Positions 31,069 through 40,864 are shown, counted from the stretch's first letter. The stretch is 64,000 nucleotides of DNA from Gilliamella apis (GCF_002142155.1 NZ_NASD01000001.1:1-64000), one strand, 5' to 3'. The notes: generated by a model not told the origin, from the letters alone. Made by a program: numbers and translations.

Positions 31069-31230
31069 TAGTCAACTTTTACAGTAATAGAAAAAGTATA
31101 ATGATATTGTACTTTAATTGTTAACCAATAATGTGTATGCTGTTATTTTTATGCTTTGCTTGTAATAATATTTAAAATAAGTTTTATTTGTAAATAGTAT
31201 CGCTTTGGCGATTTTAAATGGAGAAAATCA

Positions 31231-32904
31231 ATGTGTTCGATTTTAGGTATTCTTGATATTAAATCAGATCCAGAACAACTACGAACAAAAGCATTAGAAC
31301 TATCAAGTCTACAACGTCATCGTGGACCTGACTGGTCTGGTATTTTTGCTTCTGATAAAGCTATTTTAGCTCATGAACGTTTATCAATTGTAGATGTTAA
31401 TACAGGATCTCAACCGCTTTATAATAAAGACAAAACCCTAGTTTTAGCGGTAAATGGCGAAATTTATAATCATCAAGAACTCCGAAATCAGTACAAAGAT
31501 CGTTATGAATTTCAGACAGGATCTGACTGTGAAGTTATCCTAGCCTTATATCAAGAAAAAGGTATTAACTGTCTTGATGATTTACAAGGTATGTTTGCGT
31601 TTATCCTTTATGATATTAATAAAGGTACCTATTTTATTGGTCGTGATCATATCGGTATTATCCCAATGTATATGGGATATGATGAAAACGGCACATTTTA
31701 TGTTGCCTCTGAAATGAAAGCATTGGTCCCAGTTTGTAAAACTATTGAGGCTTTCCCTCCTGGTTGTTATTTATCTAGCACTGAAGGTGAAATTAAAACC
31801 TACTACAAACGAGATTGGATGGAATATGATAATGTCAAAGATAATAAGACAGATATCAATGAACTTCGTATAGCATTAGAAGAGTCAGTAAAAAGCCATC
31901 TTATGTCTGATGTTCCTTATGGTGTTTTACTATCTGGTGGACTTGATTCTTCAGTTATCTCAGCGATTACTAAAAAGTTTTCTGCGCGTCGAGTTGAGGA
32001 TCATGAAAAATCAGAAGCATGGTGGCCACAATTACACTCGTTTGCGGTTGGTTTAAAAGGTGCACCTGATCTTAAAGCTGCCCAAGCAGTTGCCGATCAT
32101 TTAGGTACTGTTCATCACGAAATTAACTTCACCATCCAAGAAGGTATTGATGCAATTCGTGATGTAATTTATTACATTGAAACTTATGATGTAACAACGA
32201 TTCGTGCCTCAACACCGATGTACTTAATGGCAAGAAAAATTAAAGCTATGGGTATTAAAATGGTTCTATCAGGTGAAGGTGCTGATGAAGTATTTGGTGG
32301 TTATCTCTATTTCCACAAAGCGCCAAATGCTAAAGAGTTCCATGAAGAAACTGTGCGTAAATTAGCGGCACTGCATATGTATGACTGTGCGCGTGCTAAT
32401 AAAGCAATGGCTGCTTGGGGCGTTGAAGCTCGGGTACCATTCTTAGATAAAAAATTCTTAGATGTTGCTATGCGCATTAACCCACAAGATAAAATGTGTG
32501 GTAGTAACGGTAAAATGGAAAAACACATTGTTCGTGAAGCATTTGAATCTTATTTACCAGCATCAGTGGTTTGGCGTCAAAAAGAGCAATTTTCTGACGG
32601 TGTAGGTTATAGTTGGATCGATACCTTAAAAGAGATTGCCGAAAGCAAAATTACCGATCAACAGTTGGAAAATGCAAAATTCCGTTTCCCATACAATACT
32701 CCAGCTTCAAAAGAAGCTTATATGTATCGTGAAATTTTTGATGAATTATTCCCAGTTGAAAGTGCTGCACATTGCGTACCTGGTGGTCCAACAGTAGCTT
32801 GTTCAACAGCTAAAGCGATCGAATGGGATGAGTCATTTAAAAATCTAAATGATCCATCAGGCCGCGCAGCGGTTGGTGTACATAATGATGCTTATAAAAA
32901 GTAG
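31231..32904 (+). CDS. asnB: Asparagine synthase B (glutamine-hydrolysing)
   Basis: AsnB makes asparagine from aspartate, glutamine and ATP. The 557 residues have an N-terminal glutaminase domain starting MCSILGI (catalytic Cys2) with GRDHIGIIPMY, and a C-terminal synthetase domain with the ATP loop LLSGGLDSSVISA and GEGADEVFGGYLYF. Length is as in E. coli (554). It stands alone and ends in a strong terminator. The unusually regular codon use suggests high expression. Confidence 0.97.
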   Translation: MCSILGILDIKSDPEQLRTKALELSSLQRHRGPDWSGIFASDKAILAHERLSIVDVNTGSQPLYNKDKTLVLAVNGEIYNHQELRNQYKDRYEFQTGSDCEVILALYQEKGINCLDDLQGMFAFILYDINKGTYFIGRDHIGIIPMYMGYDENGTFYVASEMKALVPVCKTIEAFPPGCYLSSTEGEIKTYYKRDWMEYDNVKDNKTDINELRIALEESVKSHLMSDVPYGVLLSGGLDSSVISAITKKFSARRVEDHEKSEAWWPQLHSFAVGLKGAPDLKAAQAVADHLGTVHHEINFTIQEGIDAIRDVIYYIETYDVTTIRASTPMYLMARKIKAMGIKMVLSGEGADEVFGGYLYFHKAPNAKEFHEETVRKLAALHMYDCARANKAMAAWGVEARVPFLDKKFLDVAMRINPQDKMCGSNGKMEKHIVREAFESYLPASVVWRQKEQFSDGVGYSWIDTLKEIAESKITDQQLENAKFRFPYNTPASKEAYMYREIFDELFPVESAAHCVPGGPTVACSTAKAIEWDESFKNLNDPSGRAAVGVHNDAYKK

Positions 32905-32924
32905 TATTAACTAATTCAATCTGA

Positions 32925-32949
32925 AAAAGGGCATTATGCCCTTTTTTTA
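32925..32949 (+). terminator. asnB terminator
   Basis: The stem AAAAGGGCAT pairs with ATGCCCTTTT, followed by a continued T-run, 20 bases after the asnB stop. Confidence 0.93.
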
Positions 32950-33094
32950 TATCTAAATAATTTGTTAAAAATTTTCATATTTAGATTATGCGATTATGAA
33001 AATAATTAATATATTCAAACAATTATTCTCCAATTTTCCTTTCTTATTTATTCAGCTTGCTCTCTAATAATTATAGAAAATAATTTTTTATTAA

Positions 33095-33140
33095 ATATGT
33101 GATCTAAATTCACTTTTTTAAAAAGTTTATAAACTATACT
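33095..33140 (+). promoter_or_regulatory. CRP-like site and promoter of the dehydrogenase-PTS operon
   Basis: TGTGA (33098-33102) and TCACT (33110-33114) form a CRP-like site with a spacing of seven instead of six. A -10 TATACT lies at 33135-33140, which places the site centre near -41, the class II position. Catabolite activation is therefore likely, but the spacing is not ideal. Confidence 0.5.
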
Positions 33141-33242
33141 AAATGTTACCAGTCACATTGTGGCTGAATGGAAATAAAATAATATTTATATTCCTATAAA
33201 TAACTTTATATAAGTATATAAATCATGAATTAGGAGCATTGA

Positions 33243-34223
33243 GTGAAAAATTATAAAATCGCTATAATCAACTCAAGTAGTTTTGGAAAATATTTTCCTA
33301 ATCATCTAGAAAGATTAGAAAAAATAGGTGAAGTAAAACATTTTACTTTTGAAAATAATATTCCAGGGAAGGAATTAGCTGAAGCATTGCAAGATTTTAA
33401 TATTGTTATTGCCAGTGTCCGTCCTTTTTTTAACAAAGAGTTTTTTGATAACAAAAAACAACCGCTACTATTACTTTCCCGTCATGGCATCGGATTTAAT
33501 AATGTTGATGTTGTTGCTGCCAAAGAGCATGGCACAATAGTTACTATCGTACCTCCTTTGGTTGAACGTGATGCTGTTGCTGAAAATGCAGTGACTAATT
33601 TACTTGCATTAATTAGACAAACAGTTCAATCACAAGAAGCGGTTAAGTCAAATGAATGGAAGAAAAGAGCCTCTTTTTTAGGTATCAATGTTACGGGTAA
33701 AGTAATTGGTATTATTGGCTGTGGCAACATTGGTAGTCGCGTGGCAGAAATTTTCAAACATGGATTTAATGCTCGCCTATTGGTGGTTGACCCAAAAGTT
33801 AATGTCGATTGGGCTAACAAAAATAATATTGAAATTGTTGAGTTAGATTATTTACTGCAAAATGCAGATATCATCTCGTTAAATGCCTCATTAAATGAAA
33901 CTAGTTATCATATTTTAAAAGCGCCGCAATTTTCTTTGATGAAAAAAGGCGTTTATATAACTAACACTGCTCGAGCCGAATTAATTGATGAAACTGCACT
34001 TTTAAATGCGCTCGATAATGGCACTGTAGCTGGTCACGCAACAGATGTCATGTATGTTGAACCTTCATACAGTGATCATCCTTTAGTTAAACATCCTAAA
34101 GTTCTTGTTACGCCGCATACTTCTGCTTATGCAATTGAATGTCTGCAAGGTATGGGGGAAAAATGTGTACAAGATGTAGAAAATTTTGTTAATAACTTAG
34201 AACTACAATCGGTGGTTTCTTAA
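33243..34223 (+). CDS. D-isomer-specific 2-hydroxyacid dehydrogenase family protein
   Basis: This 326-residue NAD-dependent dehydrogenase has the family's Rossmann motif GKVIGIIGCGNIGSRVAEIF, the substrate Arg in NTARAELIDE and the catalytic His in VTPHTSAYAIE. It resembles phosphoglycerate dehydrogenase-like enzymes without the regulatory ACT domain. It starts with GTG after an AGGAG site and is the first gene of an operon with a complete mannose-family PTS, so a role in converting the imported sugar derivative is likely. The substrate cannot be read from sequence. Confidence 0.85.
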   Translation: MKNYKIAIINSSSFGKYFPNHLERLEKIGEVKHFTFENNIPGKELAEALQDFNIVIASVRPFFNKEFFDNKKQPLLLLSRHGIGFNNVDVVAAKEHGTIVTIVPPLVERDAVAENAVTNLLALIRQTVQSQEAVKSNEWKKRASFLGINVTGKVIGIIGCGNIGSRVAEIFKHGFNARLLVVDPKVNVDWANKNNIEIVELDYLLQNADIISLNASLNETSYHILKAPQFSLMKKGVYITNTARAELIDETALLNALDNGTVAGHATDVMYVEPSYSDHPLVKHPKVLVTPHTSAYAIECLQGMGEKCVQDVENFVNNLELQSVVS

Positions 34224-34275
34224 TCATTTAACTTAAACTAACTAATTAATTATAAAAATAGTAAGGAGTTTATAT

Positions 34276-35109
34276 ATGCAAGAAATGCATGTAACGTTTC
34301 TTCAAGCAGCTATTATATCAATATGGGTTGCAATGGTAATGTCTCGGGGTCTAGGTGGTGCTACGTTAACGTTGCGATTTACACCAATGATGACCGGTTT
34401 AATCGTTGGGATTGTGTTTAATGACATTCCTAATGCAATGATAACAACAGCAGCTATTCAGTTGATTTATATGGGTGTTTTTTCACCTGGTGGGCAAATG
34501 CCATCAGAACCAGCTATAGCAACAGCAGTTGCTGTTCCCGTCGCATTGTTGGGTAAAATGGAACCTACAGCCGCTGTTGCTGTGGCAGTACCGGTAGGTT
34601 TATTAGGATCTTACTTATATCAATTAAGATTTTTCTTTAATACTATGATAATGAAATTAACGGAAAAATATGCCGAAGAAGCCAATAGCAAAGGGTTAAC
34701 CTTTTCTATCATTGTGTTACCAATAATTTGTAGCTTTGCATTGTTCGTACCGTTTATGTTTGTTGCGTTATATTTTGGGGCACCGATTATTGCTGATGTG
34801 ATTAAATCGAATGCCGGAGGACTAGTTTTCCATATTCTTAATGTAATTGGTGGTGGCCTTGCTGCTGTGGGTATTGCGTTAACCATTTATGTTATTGGTA
34901 AAAAAAGCTACATCATTTTCTTCTTACTTGCCTATTTCATGGCGGTTATTGCCAAACCACTAAATATTACCATGGTAACTTACGCAATAGTTGGTGCAAT
35001 AGTTGCGTTTATTTTTGTTCTTGCAAAAAATGAAGCAGTAAATTCTGCTGTAGATCAACCTAGAAATAATTCAAATAATAACAATCAAGTTGATGACGAT
35101 GATTATTAA
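34276..35109 (+). CDS. PTS mannose/fructose/sorbose family transporter subunit IIC
   Basis: EIIC forms part of the membrane channel of a mannose-type phosphotransferase system, which imports and phosphorylates sugars. The 277 residues are mostly hydrophobic, with about seven membrane segments and the family motif GVFSPGGQMPSEPAIATAVAVP. The C-terminus is a low-complexity Asn/Asp tail ending DDDDY. It precedes IID by 43 bases. Substrate is unknown; the family also handles fructose, sorbose and amino-sugar derivatives. Confidence 0.9.
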   Translation: MQEMHVTFLQAAIISIWVAMVMSRGLGGATLTLRFTPMMTGLIVGIVFNDIPNAMITTAAIQLIYMGVFSPGGQMPSEPAIATAVAVPVALLGKMEPTAAVAVAVPVGLLGSYLYQLRFFFNTMIMKLTEKYAEEANSKGLTFSIIVLPIICSFALFVPFMFVALYFGAPIIADVIKSNAGGLVFHILNVIGGGLAAVGIALTIYVIGKKSYIIFFLLAYFMAVIAKPLNITMVTYAIVGAIVAFIFVLAKNEAVNSAVDQPRNNSNNNNQVDDDDY

Positions 35110-35152
35110 TCATTAGTTATTTGATTAATAAATTAGAAAGAGGAATTTTATA

Positions 35153-36013
35153 ATGACAGAAATAGTACAAGAAAGTATTGATCTAAAGCCAGAAACGATT
35201 ACTAAAAAAGATATCACATTTGCATGGTTACGTTGGTATTATGCCAATGAAATTCCACACTCATTTGACCGTTATCTTGCGGCATCATTAATGTGGGGAT
35301 TAATGCCAATTCTTAAAAAGTTATATAAATCAAAAAGTGAATTAGCTGCTGCTTATCAACGGCATTTGTTATTTTTTAATACTCAAATTACGTGGGGTGG
35401 TGGAACAATTTCAGGAATTATGGCTTCATTAGAAGCGGTGCGTGCTGATGAAGTTTATCAAAACAAACCGATTAGTATCGACAATGATGTGCTTTATAAC
35501 ACTAAAGCCGGTTTAATGGGAGCCTTGGCCGGTATTGGGGATGCGATTGACTCGGGTACTATACAATATATTTTTATTGCCATCGCATTACCTTGGGCGC
35601 AAGAAGGTTTAGCAATAGGTGCGTTATTCCCATTTGTTGCTTTTGTTTTATATCAACTATTTGTTGGTTACTATTTTGCCCAATTAGGATTTAAATTAGG
35701 TAGAAATGCGGCAACAGAAGTTGTTGGTAATAAGATGCAGATGATCATAGAAGCCTTATCTATTTTAGGTCTATTTATGATGGGTATTTTAGCTGCAAGC
35801 TATATTAAAGTTTCTTCAAGTTTAAAATTTACCTTATCTGGTAAAGATTTCATTATACAAGATACATTGGATAAGATTCTACCTGGAGTATTACCGCTTG
35901 TTGTTGTAATGGGACTGTACTTTTATTTTTCTAAGAAAGGTTTGAAAGTAACAAAAGCATTAATTGGGCTAACAGTTATTCTTGGTGTTTTAGCAGCAAT
36001 TGGTATTTTATAA
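35153..36013 (+). CDS. PTS mannose/fructose/sorbose family transporter subunit IID
   Basis: EIID, unique to the mannose PTS family, forms the sugar channel with EIIC. The 286 residues contain the conserved segments FNTQITWGGGTISGIMASLEA, split here as FNTQITWGGG and ISGIMASLEA, then TKAGLMGALAGIGDAIDSGT and several C-terminal membrane segments. Its presence proves the operon encodes a mannose-family PTS. An AGAGG ribosome-binding site precedes the ATG. Confidence 0.93.
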   Translation: MTEIVQESIDLKPETITKKDITFAWLRWYYANEIPHSFDRYLAASLMWGLMPILKKLYKSKSELAAAYQRHLLFFNTQITWGGGTISGIMASLEAVRADEVYQNKPISIDNDVLYNTKAGLMGALAGIGDAIDSGTIQYIFIAIALPWAQEGLAIGALFPFVAFVLYQLFVGYYFAQLGFKLGRNAATEVVGNKMQMIIEALSILGLFMMGILAASYIKVSSSLKFTLSGKDFIIQDTLDKILPGVLPLVVVMGLYFYFSKKGLKVTKALIGLTVILGVLAAIGIL

Positions 36014-36051
36014 AAATAATTAAATATAAATAATAATAGAGGTTTTAAATT

Positions 36052-36549
36052 ATGGGAAAAGTTGTTTTAGCTCGAGTAGATAGTCGTCTGATTCATGGAC
36101 AAGTCGCAACAAATGTTTCAAAAGCTGCCGGCGCTAATGCTTTATTTGTTGCAGATGATTATTCGGCAAATGATGAATTCACCAAAAATATTATTCTTGG
36201 CGCAGGTGCCAGCACTGGTCATAAAATTAGAGTATTAAAAGAAGATGGTGCGGTTAGGTATTGGAATGATCGTCAATATGATGATTTTAACGTTATTTTA
36301 ATTACTAAAAATATTGAAGTAATGTATAAAATTATTAAATCTGGCGTACCTGTAACTAATCTTAATATTGGCGGTTTACCACTGGTTCCAGGGGCAACCT
36401 CAATCATTAAAGAAGTATCGATTAATAAAGAGCAACTCGATTTATTAATTGATTTACAAAATAGTTTTCCGAATATGGATATTTATTGCCAAGCAACGCC
36501 TTCATTAAAGAAAGTACCTTTAAGTGAAGTAATTAAAATGTTTGAATAA
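36052..36549 (+). CDS. PTS mannose/fructose/sorbose family transporter subunit IIB
   Basis: EIIB accepts phosphate from EIIA on a histidine and passes it to the sugar. The 165 residues start VVLARVDSRLIHGQVATN, with the phosphorylated His15 in the RLIHGQ motif. It is a free-standing subunit, unlike the ManX fusion of E. coli, and so resembles the sorbose and Firmicutes-type arrangement. It is followed by IIA after 15 bases. Confidence 0.94.
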   Translation: MGKVVLARVDSRLIHGQVATNVSKAAGANALFVADDYSANDEFTKNIILGAGASTGHKIRVLKEDGAVRYWNDRQYDDFNVILITKNIEVMYKIIKSGVPVTNLNIGGLPLVPGATSIIKEVSINKEQLDLLIDLQNSFPNMDIYCQATPSLKKVPLSEVIKMFE

Positions 36550-36564
36550 TATAGGATTAATAAC

Positions 36565-37008
36565 ATGATCGGTGTTTTATTAGTTAGCCATGGAAGTATG
36601 GCGGCGGGAATAAAAGACAGTGTGAAAATGATTGTTGGAGAACAAAGCCAATTTGAATCATTATCACTTAATCCTGGGCAAGATATAAATCAGTTAAAAA
36701 CTGATTTATTCAATTGTTCAAAATCTTTAGATTCTGGCGATGGTGTTCTTATCTTTGTCGACCTTTATGGTGCATCTCCATATAATGCTTCGATGCAATG
36801 CGTTCCGCAATGGAATGAGCTTGGTATGAATGTTCGAGTCATTACTGGTATGAGTCTGCCTATGGTAATTAATGCAGTATGTAATAGGGATTCTGTGTCC
36901 TTGAATGATCTTACTGCCGAATGTATCGAGGCAGGGCATGAAAATATTCAAGATGCCATTGCCAACATATCTCAATCAAACAACAATGAAAATGATGATG
37001 ACTATTAA
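36565..37008 (+). CDS. PTS mannose family transporter subunit IIA
   Basis: EIIA-Man takes phosphate from HPr. The 147 residues begin GVLLVSHGSMAAGI, with the phosphorylated His9, and contain FVDLYGASPYNASM. The C-terminus is Asn/Asp-rich and ends NDDDY, a tail similar to that of EIIC in this operon. It is the last of four PTS genes; a broken M28-like gene follows 120 bases later. Confidence 0.93.
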   Translation: MIGVLLVSHGSMAAGIKDSVKMIVGEQSQFESLSLNPGQDINQLKTDLFNCSKSLDSGDGVLIFVDLYGASPYNASMQCVPQWNELGMNVRVITGMSLPMVINAVCNRDSVSLNDLTAECIEAGHENIQDAIANISQSNNNENDDDY

Positions 37009-37060
37009 TGTAATAACTAATTTAATGTTATTAAGTTAATTTTTATCTTAATCTATTTAT

Positions 37061-37091
37061 AGTTAATATGATTTTAAAAATCATATTAACT
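37061..37091. repeat. 15-bp perfect inverted repeat after PTS IIA
   Basis: AGTTAATATGATTTT (37061-37075) and its exact complement (37077-37091) flank a single A. It is AT-rich and lacks a T-run, so it may be a weak terminator or an RNA-stabilising hairpin between the PTS genes and the M28-like gene. Confidence 0.65.
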
Positions 37092-37128
37092 ATATTGTCT
37101 AACTTTATATAAAAATAGTTTATTAATA

Positions 37129-38068
37129 ATGGAAATATTGAAAGATCTGATTTTACGATATGGCATCATATTTGGTAAAAGGTTTAATCCAAAAGAGAAA
37201 ATCTCTTTTTTAAGGGTAATATCTAAGGAATTAGCGCCATTAGGTTATCAAGTGGATGCGAAACTATCTAAATTAAAATTAGCAACTAGACGTTATCAAA
37301 ATTATTATAATGCTTATATCGGCGATCTTAATAAAGCAGAGGTCGTTATTTGTACTAATTACGATACAGGCATCAATAATTTTAATTTGCAGAAAACGTA
37401 TGCTTTTCAATCACAATTTAGTAAGCTGACTTACTTTATTAGTGTCGCTCGCTCCGTTTATATTTTTATTCATTGCATCATTAATATTAAATTACCTCGT
37501 TTTTTTACCTGATATCCGGATTAATGGCTTTTTTAGTGTTTCTGGCATTTCAGCTATAGTTTCAACAGTGCTATTGTTTTTCTTAATTGCCAAATTTAAA
37601 AGTGGCATTCCAAACACTAAAAATTTCGTTTGTAATTCATCAAGTATTATTACTATTATTAATCTTATTAATAAGTTAGATAAAAAAGAAAAGAAAAAAA
37701 TTGCTTTTGTTCTTTATGATGGCGGCAATAGTGGCCAATATGGTTTAAAAATGTTAGAAAGCTATGCTAAACAAATCAAAGATAAAAAATTTATTTTCTT
37801 GGATAGTATTGCGAACGGTGATGATTTAGTTTTTTTTAAACCACAAGGATCTGATCTAAATATAGCGGATGTTCATTTTCATGATGGGAGTATTGAAACT
37901 CAATTATCTAATTACATTATGATCACATCAGGTCATATAAATGAAGATAATAAAATTCTTATAAAAAATGCTCACTCGTCTAAAGATAATTATTTATCTG
38001 ATGAAAGATTAGAAAAACATACACAATCGCTACGAGATGTATGCCGAGCATTGATGAATGAAAAATGA
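37129..38068 (+). pseudogene. Frameshifted M28-peptidase-like membrane protein
   Basis: Two ORFs, 37129-37512 and the +1 frame from near 37442 to 38068, join into one protein: the first ends ...SKLTYFI and the second continues (V)SLAPFIFLFIASLIL, a membrane segment. One extra base near 37438-37442 explains the break. The joined protein (about 310 residues) has an M28-like layout, VVICTNYDTG, NSSSIITIINLI and VLYDGGNSGQYG, but the expected metal-binding His (HYD) is Asn and the Glu-Glu pair is missing, so it may never have been a peptidase. It is the last gene of the PTS operon. A sequencing error is possible. Confidence 0.65.
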
Positions 38069-38093
38069 TAATGGATTGTTGCGGAAAAGAACT

Positions 38094-38125
38094 TGATACC
38101 TACCGATAGAATTGAGTAGGTATCA
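38094..38125. terminator. Convergent hairpin between the M28-like gene and satP
   Basis: A perfect 10-bp stem TGATACCTAC / GTAGGTATCA with a 12-base loop sits between convergent genes. The minus-strand side is T-rich after the stem. Confidence 0.65.
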
Positions 38126-38138
38126 GAATTATGATGAA

Positions 38139-38717
38139 CTAATGTGTAGCGCCTTTTGCTGCACCAATAGGTAGAATTGTACGACCAAATTGTTCATTTA
38201 GAACTTCAGCCATCGCAAGATAAATTGCACTCGCACCACAAATTATGCCTTCAAAACCAGCAATATGAATAATGTCATGGTTACCAGAAATATTACCAAT
38301 TGCTAATAGAGCGAATAAAATGGTTAAGCTGGCAAAAACAAATTGTAATGCTCGGTTAGCTTTTAATGTACCAATAAACATAAATGCGGTAAAAATCCCC
38401 CACAGTGCTAGAAAAATCCCTAAAAAAGTTGCATCGGTAGGTGCAGTTGCTGGTGAAGTAGGTAAGTACCAAATACCAACTAAAGCAATCCAAAAGAAAC
38501 CGTATGAAGTAAACGCGGTTGTTCCGAAGGTATTTCCTTTACGGAATTCTAAAATTCCTGCGATTACTTGGGCTAATCCACCATAAAAAATACCCATAGA
38601 AACGATTGCCGTCATAACTGGAAAAAATCCTGCATTATGAATATTTAATAAAATTGTAGTCATACCAAAACCCATTAGTCCAAGTGGACCTGGATTTGCA
38701 AGTTTTATTTGTTCCAT
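38139..38717 (-). CDS. satP: Acetate/succinate transporter SatP (YaaH family)
   Basis: SatP is a proton-coupled acetate and succinate channel or transporter of the AceTr family. The 192 residues begin with the family signature KLANPGPLGLMGFGMTTILLN, have six membrane segments and contain GKGNTFG-like RKGNTFGTTAFTSYG. The start is at 38717 because this matches E. coli SatP and has an AGGA ribosome-binding site; a longer frame to 38813 adds 32 residues unlike the family. It is divergent from dnaK. Confidence 0.94.
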   Translation of the reverse strand: MEQIKLANPGPLGLMGFGMTTILLNIHNAGFFPVMTAIVSMGIFYGGLAQVIAGILEFRKGNTFGTTAFTSYGFFWIALVGIWYLPTSPATAPTDATFLGIFLALWGIFTAFMFIGTLKANRALQFVFASLTILFALLAIGNISGNHDIIHIAGFEGIICGASAIYLAMAEVLNEQFGRTILPIGAAKGATH

Positions 38718-38813
38718 AAGGATCCTATAAATTAATCTTAGTAAAAAAGAGCGGCAATAATAAGTGTTGAAAAGCTGATAATCAAGATTTTGTAAAAAAT
38801 AATTTTGTATCAC

Positions 38814-38844
38814 CCCTTGATATTAATAATATTGTTCCCATTTA
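38814..38844 (+). promoter_or_regulatory. Sigma-32 heat-shock promoter of dnaK
   Basis: A -35 CCCTTGAT (38814-38821), a 14-base spacer and a -10 TCCCATTTA (38836-38844) match the sigma-32 consensus (CTTGAA; CCCCATNTA) closely. It lies about 100 bases before dnaK. A second CTTGAA at 38881-38886 overlaps a 7-bp hairpin and could be part of another promoter. Confidence 0.85.
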
Positions 38845-38944
38845 TGTGAAAACAAAAACATTTCTTTATCTAAAATGGGACTTGAAAACGATGTTTTCAG
38901 TCTTATATATAAGAAATAAAATACAGGTTTGAGGAGAAAAGATT

Positions 38945-40864
38945 ATGGGTAAAATTATTGGTATCGATTTAGGTACAACAAATTCATGTGTTGCAGTAAT
39001 GGATAATGGTCAAGCAAAAGTATTAGAAAATGCCGAGGGTGATCGCACAACCCCTTCCATCATTGCTTACACTCAAGATGGTGAAATCTTAGTTGGTCAA
39101 CCAGCTAAACGCCAAGCCGTAACCAATCCACAAAATACATTATTTGCAATTAAACGTTTAATCGGTCGTCGTTATGAAGATGCTGAAGTACAACGTGATG
39201 TTGGTATTATGCCATATAAAATTGTTAAAGCTGATAATGGTGATGCTTGGGTTGATGTTAAAGGTCAAAAAATTGCTCCACCGCAAATTTCTGCTGAAGT
39301 ATTAAAGAAAATGAAGAAAACTGCAGAAGATTATCTTGGTGAGCCTGTGACAGAAGCAGTTATTACTGTTCCTGCTTATTTTAATGATGCACAACGTCAA
39401 GCAACCAAAGATGCTGGTCGTATTGCCGGTTTAGATGTAAAACGTATTATCAACGAGCCAACCGCAGCAGCGTTAGCTTATGGTTTAGATAAAGATGTTG
39501 GTAACCGTACTATTGCTGTATATGACCTTGGTGGTGGTACTTTTGATATCTCAATTATCGAAATTGATGAAGTTGATGGTGAAAAAACATTTGAAGTATT
39601 AGCAACAAATGGTGATACTCACTTAGGTGGTGAAGACTTTGACTCACGTTTAATCAACTATTTAGTTGACGAATTCAAACGTGAACAAGGATTTGATCTT
39701 AAAAATGATCCATTAGCAATGCAACGTTTAAAAGAAGCTGCTGAAAAGGCGAAAATTGAATTATCATCAGCGCAACAAACTGATATTAACTTACCGTATA
39801 TCACGGCTGATGCAAGTGGGCCAAAACACTTAAATATCAAAGTGACTCGCGCTAAACTTGAATCATTAGTTGAAGATTTAGTTAAACGTTCAATGGAACC
39901 TGTTAAAACAGCATTAAAAGATGCCGGTCTTAGTGTCTCTGATATTAAAGATGTCATCTTAGTTGGTGGTCAAACACGTATGCCAATGGTTCAAAAAGCT
40001 GTTGCAGATTTCTTTGGTAAAGAACCACGTAAAGACGTTAACCCTGATGAAGCAGTAGCTGTTGGTGCCGCAGTACAAGGTGGTGTATTAGGTGGTGATG
40101 TTAAAGATGTATTATTACTTGACGTAACACCATTATCATTAGGTATTGAAACAATGGGTGGTGTAATGACTACCTTGATTGAGAAAAACACGACTATCCC
40201 AACAAAACATAGTCAAGTATTCTCAACTGCTGAAGATAATCAATCAGCTGTAACTATCCATGTATTACAAGGTGAACGTAAACGTGCAAGTGACAACAAA
40301 TCATTAGGTCAATTTAACCTTGATGGTATTCAAGCTGCACCACGTGGTATGCCACAAATCGAAGTAACCTTTGATATCGATGCTGATGGTATTTTGCATG
40401 TATCAGCAAAAGATAAAAATACTGGTCGTGAGCAAAACATTACCATTAAAGCTTCTTCAGGATTAAGTGAAGAAGAGATCCAAAAAATGGTAAATGATGC
40501 TGAAGCAAATGCTGATGCAGACCGTAAATTTGAAGAATTAGCTCAAATTCGTAACCAAGCAGATCATCTTGTTCACTCAACTCGTAAACAAGTGACTGAA
40601 GCTGGTGATCAATTATCAGCTGATGATAAAACAGCTATTGAAAGTGCTGTGAGTGATTTAGAAAATGCCGCTCGCGGTGAAGACAAAGCAGAGATCGAAG
40701 CTAAAATTAATGCATTAATGGAGGCTTCAAAAAAATTACTTGAGTTAGCTCAACAACAAGCTCAAGCAGATCAATCTGCAGGTCAAGCAAATAGCGGAAG
40801 TGCTGCAGGACAAGATGATGTTGTTGATGCAGACTTCAAAGAAGTTGATGATGAAAAAAAATAA
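38945..40864 (+). CDS. dnaK: Chaperone DnaK (Hsp70)
   Basis: DnaK is the ATP-dependent Hsp70 that folds and protects proteins with DnaJ and GrpE. The 639 residues begin [15 protein letters not shown], contain [15 protein letters not shown] and the substrate-binding domain, and end in the disordered tail with [19 protein letters not shown] ribosome-binding site precedes the ATG. A sigma-32-type promoter lies upstream and dnaJ follows after 126 bases, as in most gammaproteobacteria. Confidence 0.98.
   Translation: MGKIIGIDLGTTNSCVAVMDNGQAKVLENAEGDRTTPSIIAYTQDGEILVGQPAKRQAVTNPQNTLFAIKRLIGRRYEDAEVQRDVGIMPYKIVKADNGDAWVDVKGQKIAPPQISAEVLKKMKKTAEDYLGEPVTEAVITVPAYFNDAQRQATKDAGRIAGLDVKRIINEPTAAALAYGLDKDVGNRTIAVYDLGGGTFDISIIEIDEVDGEKTFEVLATNGDTHLGGEDFDSRLINYLVDEFKREQGFDLKNDPLAMQRLKEAAEKAKIELSSAQQTDINLPYITADASGPKHLNIKVTRAKLESLVEDLVKRSMEPVKTALKDAGLSVSDIKDVILVGGQTRMPMVQKAVADFFGKEPRKDVNPDEAVAVGAAVQGGVLGGDVKDVLLLDVTPLSLGIETMGGVMTTLIEKNTTIPTKHSQVFSTAEDNQSAVTIHVLQGERKRASDNKSLGQFNLDGIQAAPRGMPQIEVTFDIDADGILHVSAKDKNTGREQNITIKASSGLSEEEIQKMVNDAEANADADRKFEELAQIRNQADHLVHSTRKQVTEAGDQLSADDKTAIESAVSDLENAARGEDKAEIEAKINALMEASKKLLELAQQQAQADQSAGQANSGSAAGQDDVVDADFKEVDDEKK

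Larger units (their letters stand above)
32905..33242 (+). other. Regulatory region before the mannose-family PTS operon
   Basis: This 338-bp region holds the asnB terminator, a CRP-like site, a -10 element and a short hairpin AGTCAC/GTGGCT near 33150-33164. No ORF or RNA gene was recognised. Confidence 0.6.

Noticed and set aside
37442..37512. Programmed +1 frameshift in the M28-like gene
   Set aside because: There is no slippery codon plus stop or internal ribosome-binding-like site as in prfB, and the frames overlap without a forced stop near the seam, so a mutation or sequencing error is simpler.
38718..38813. 32-residue N-terminal extension of SatP
   Set aside because: The extension does not match the family and the internal ATG at 38717 has a good ribosome-binding site.
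39658..40191. Antisense ORFs inside dnaK
   Set aside because: They are shadows of a highly biased coding frame, with no independent support.
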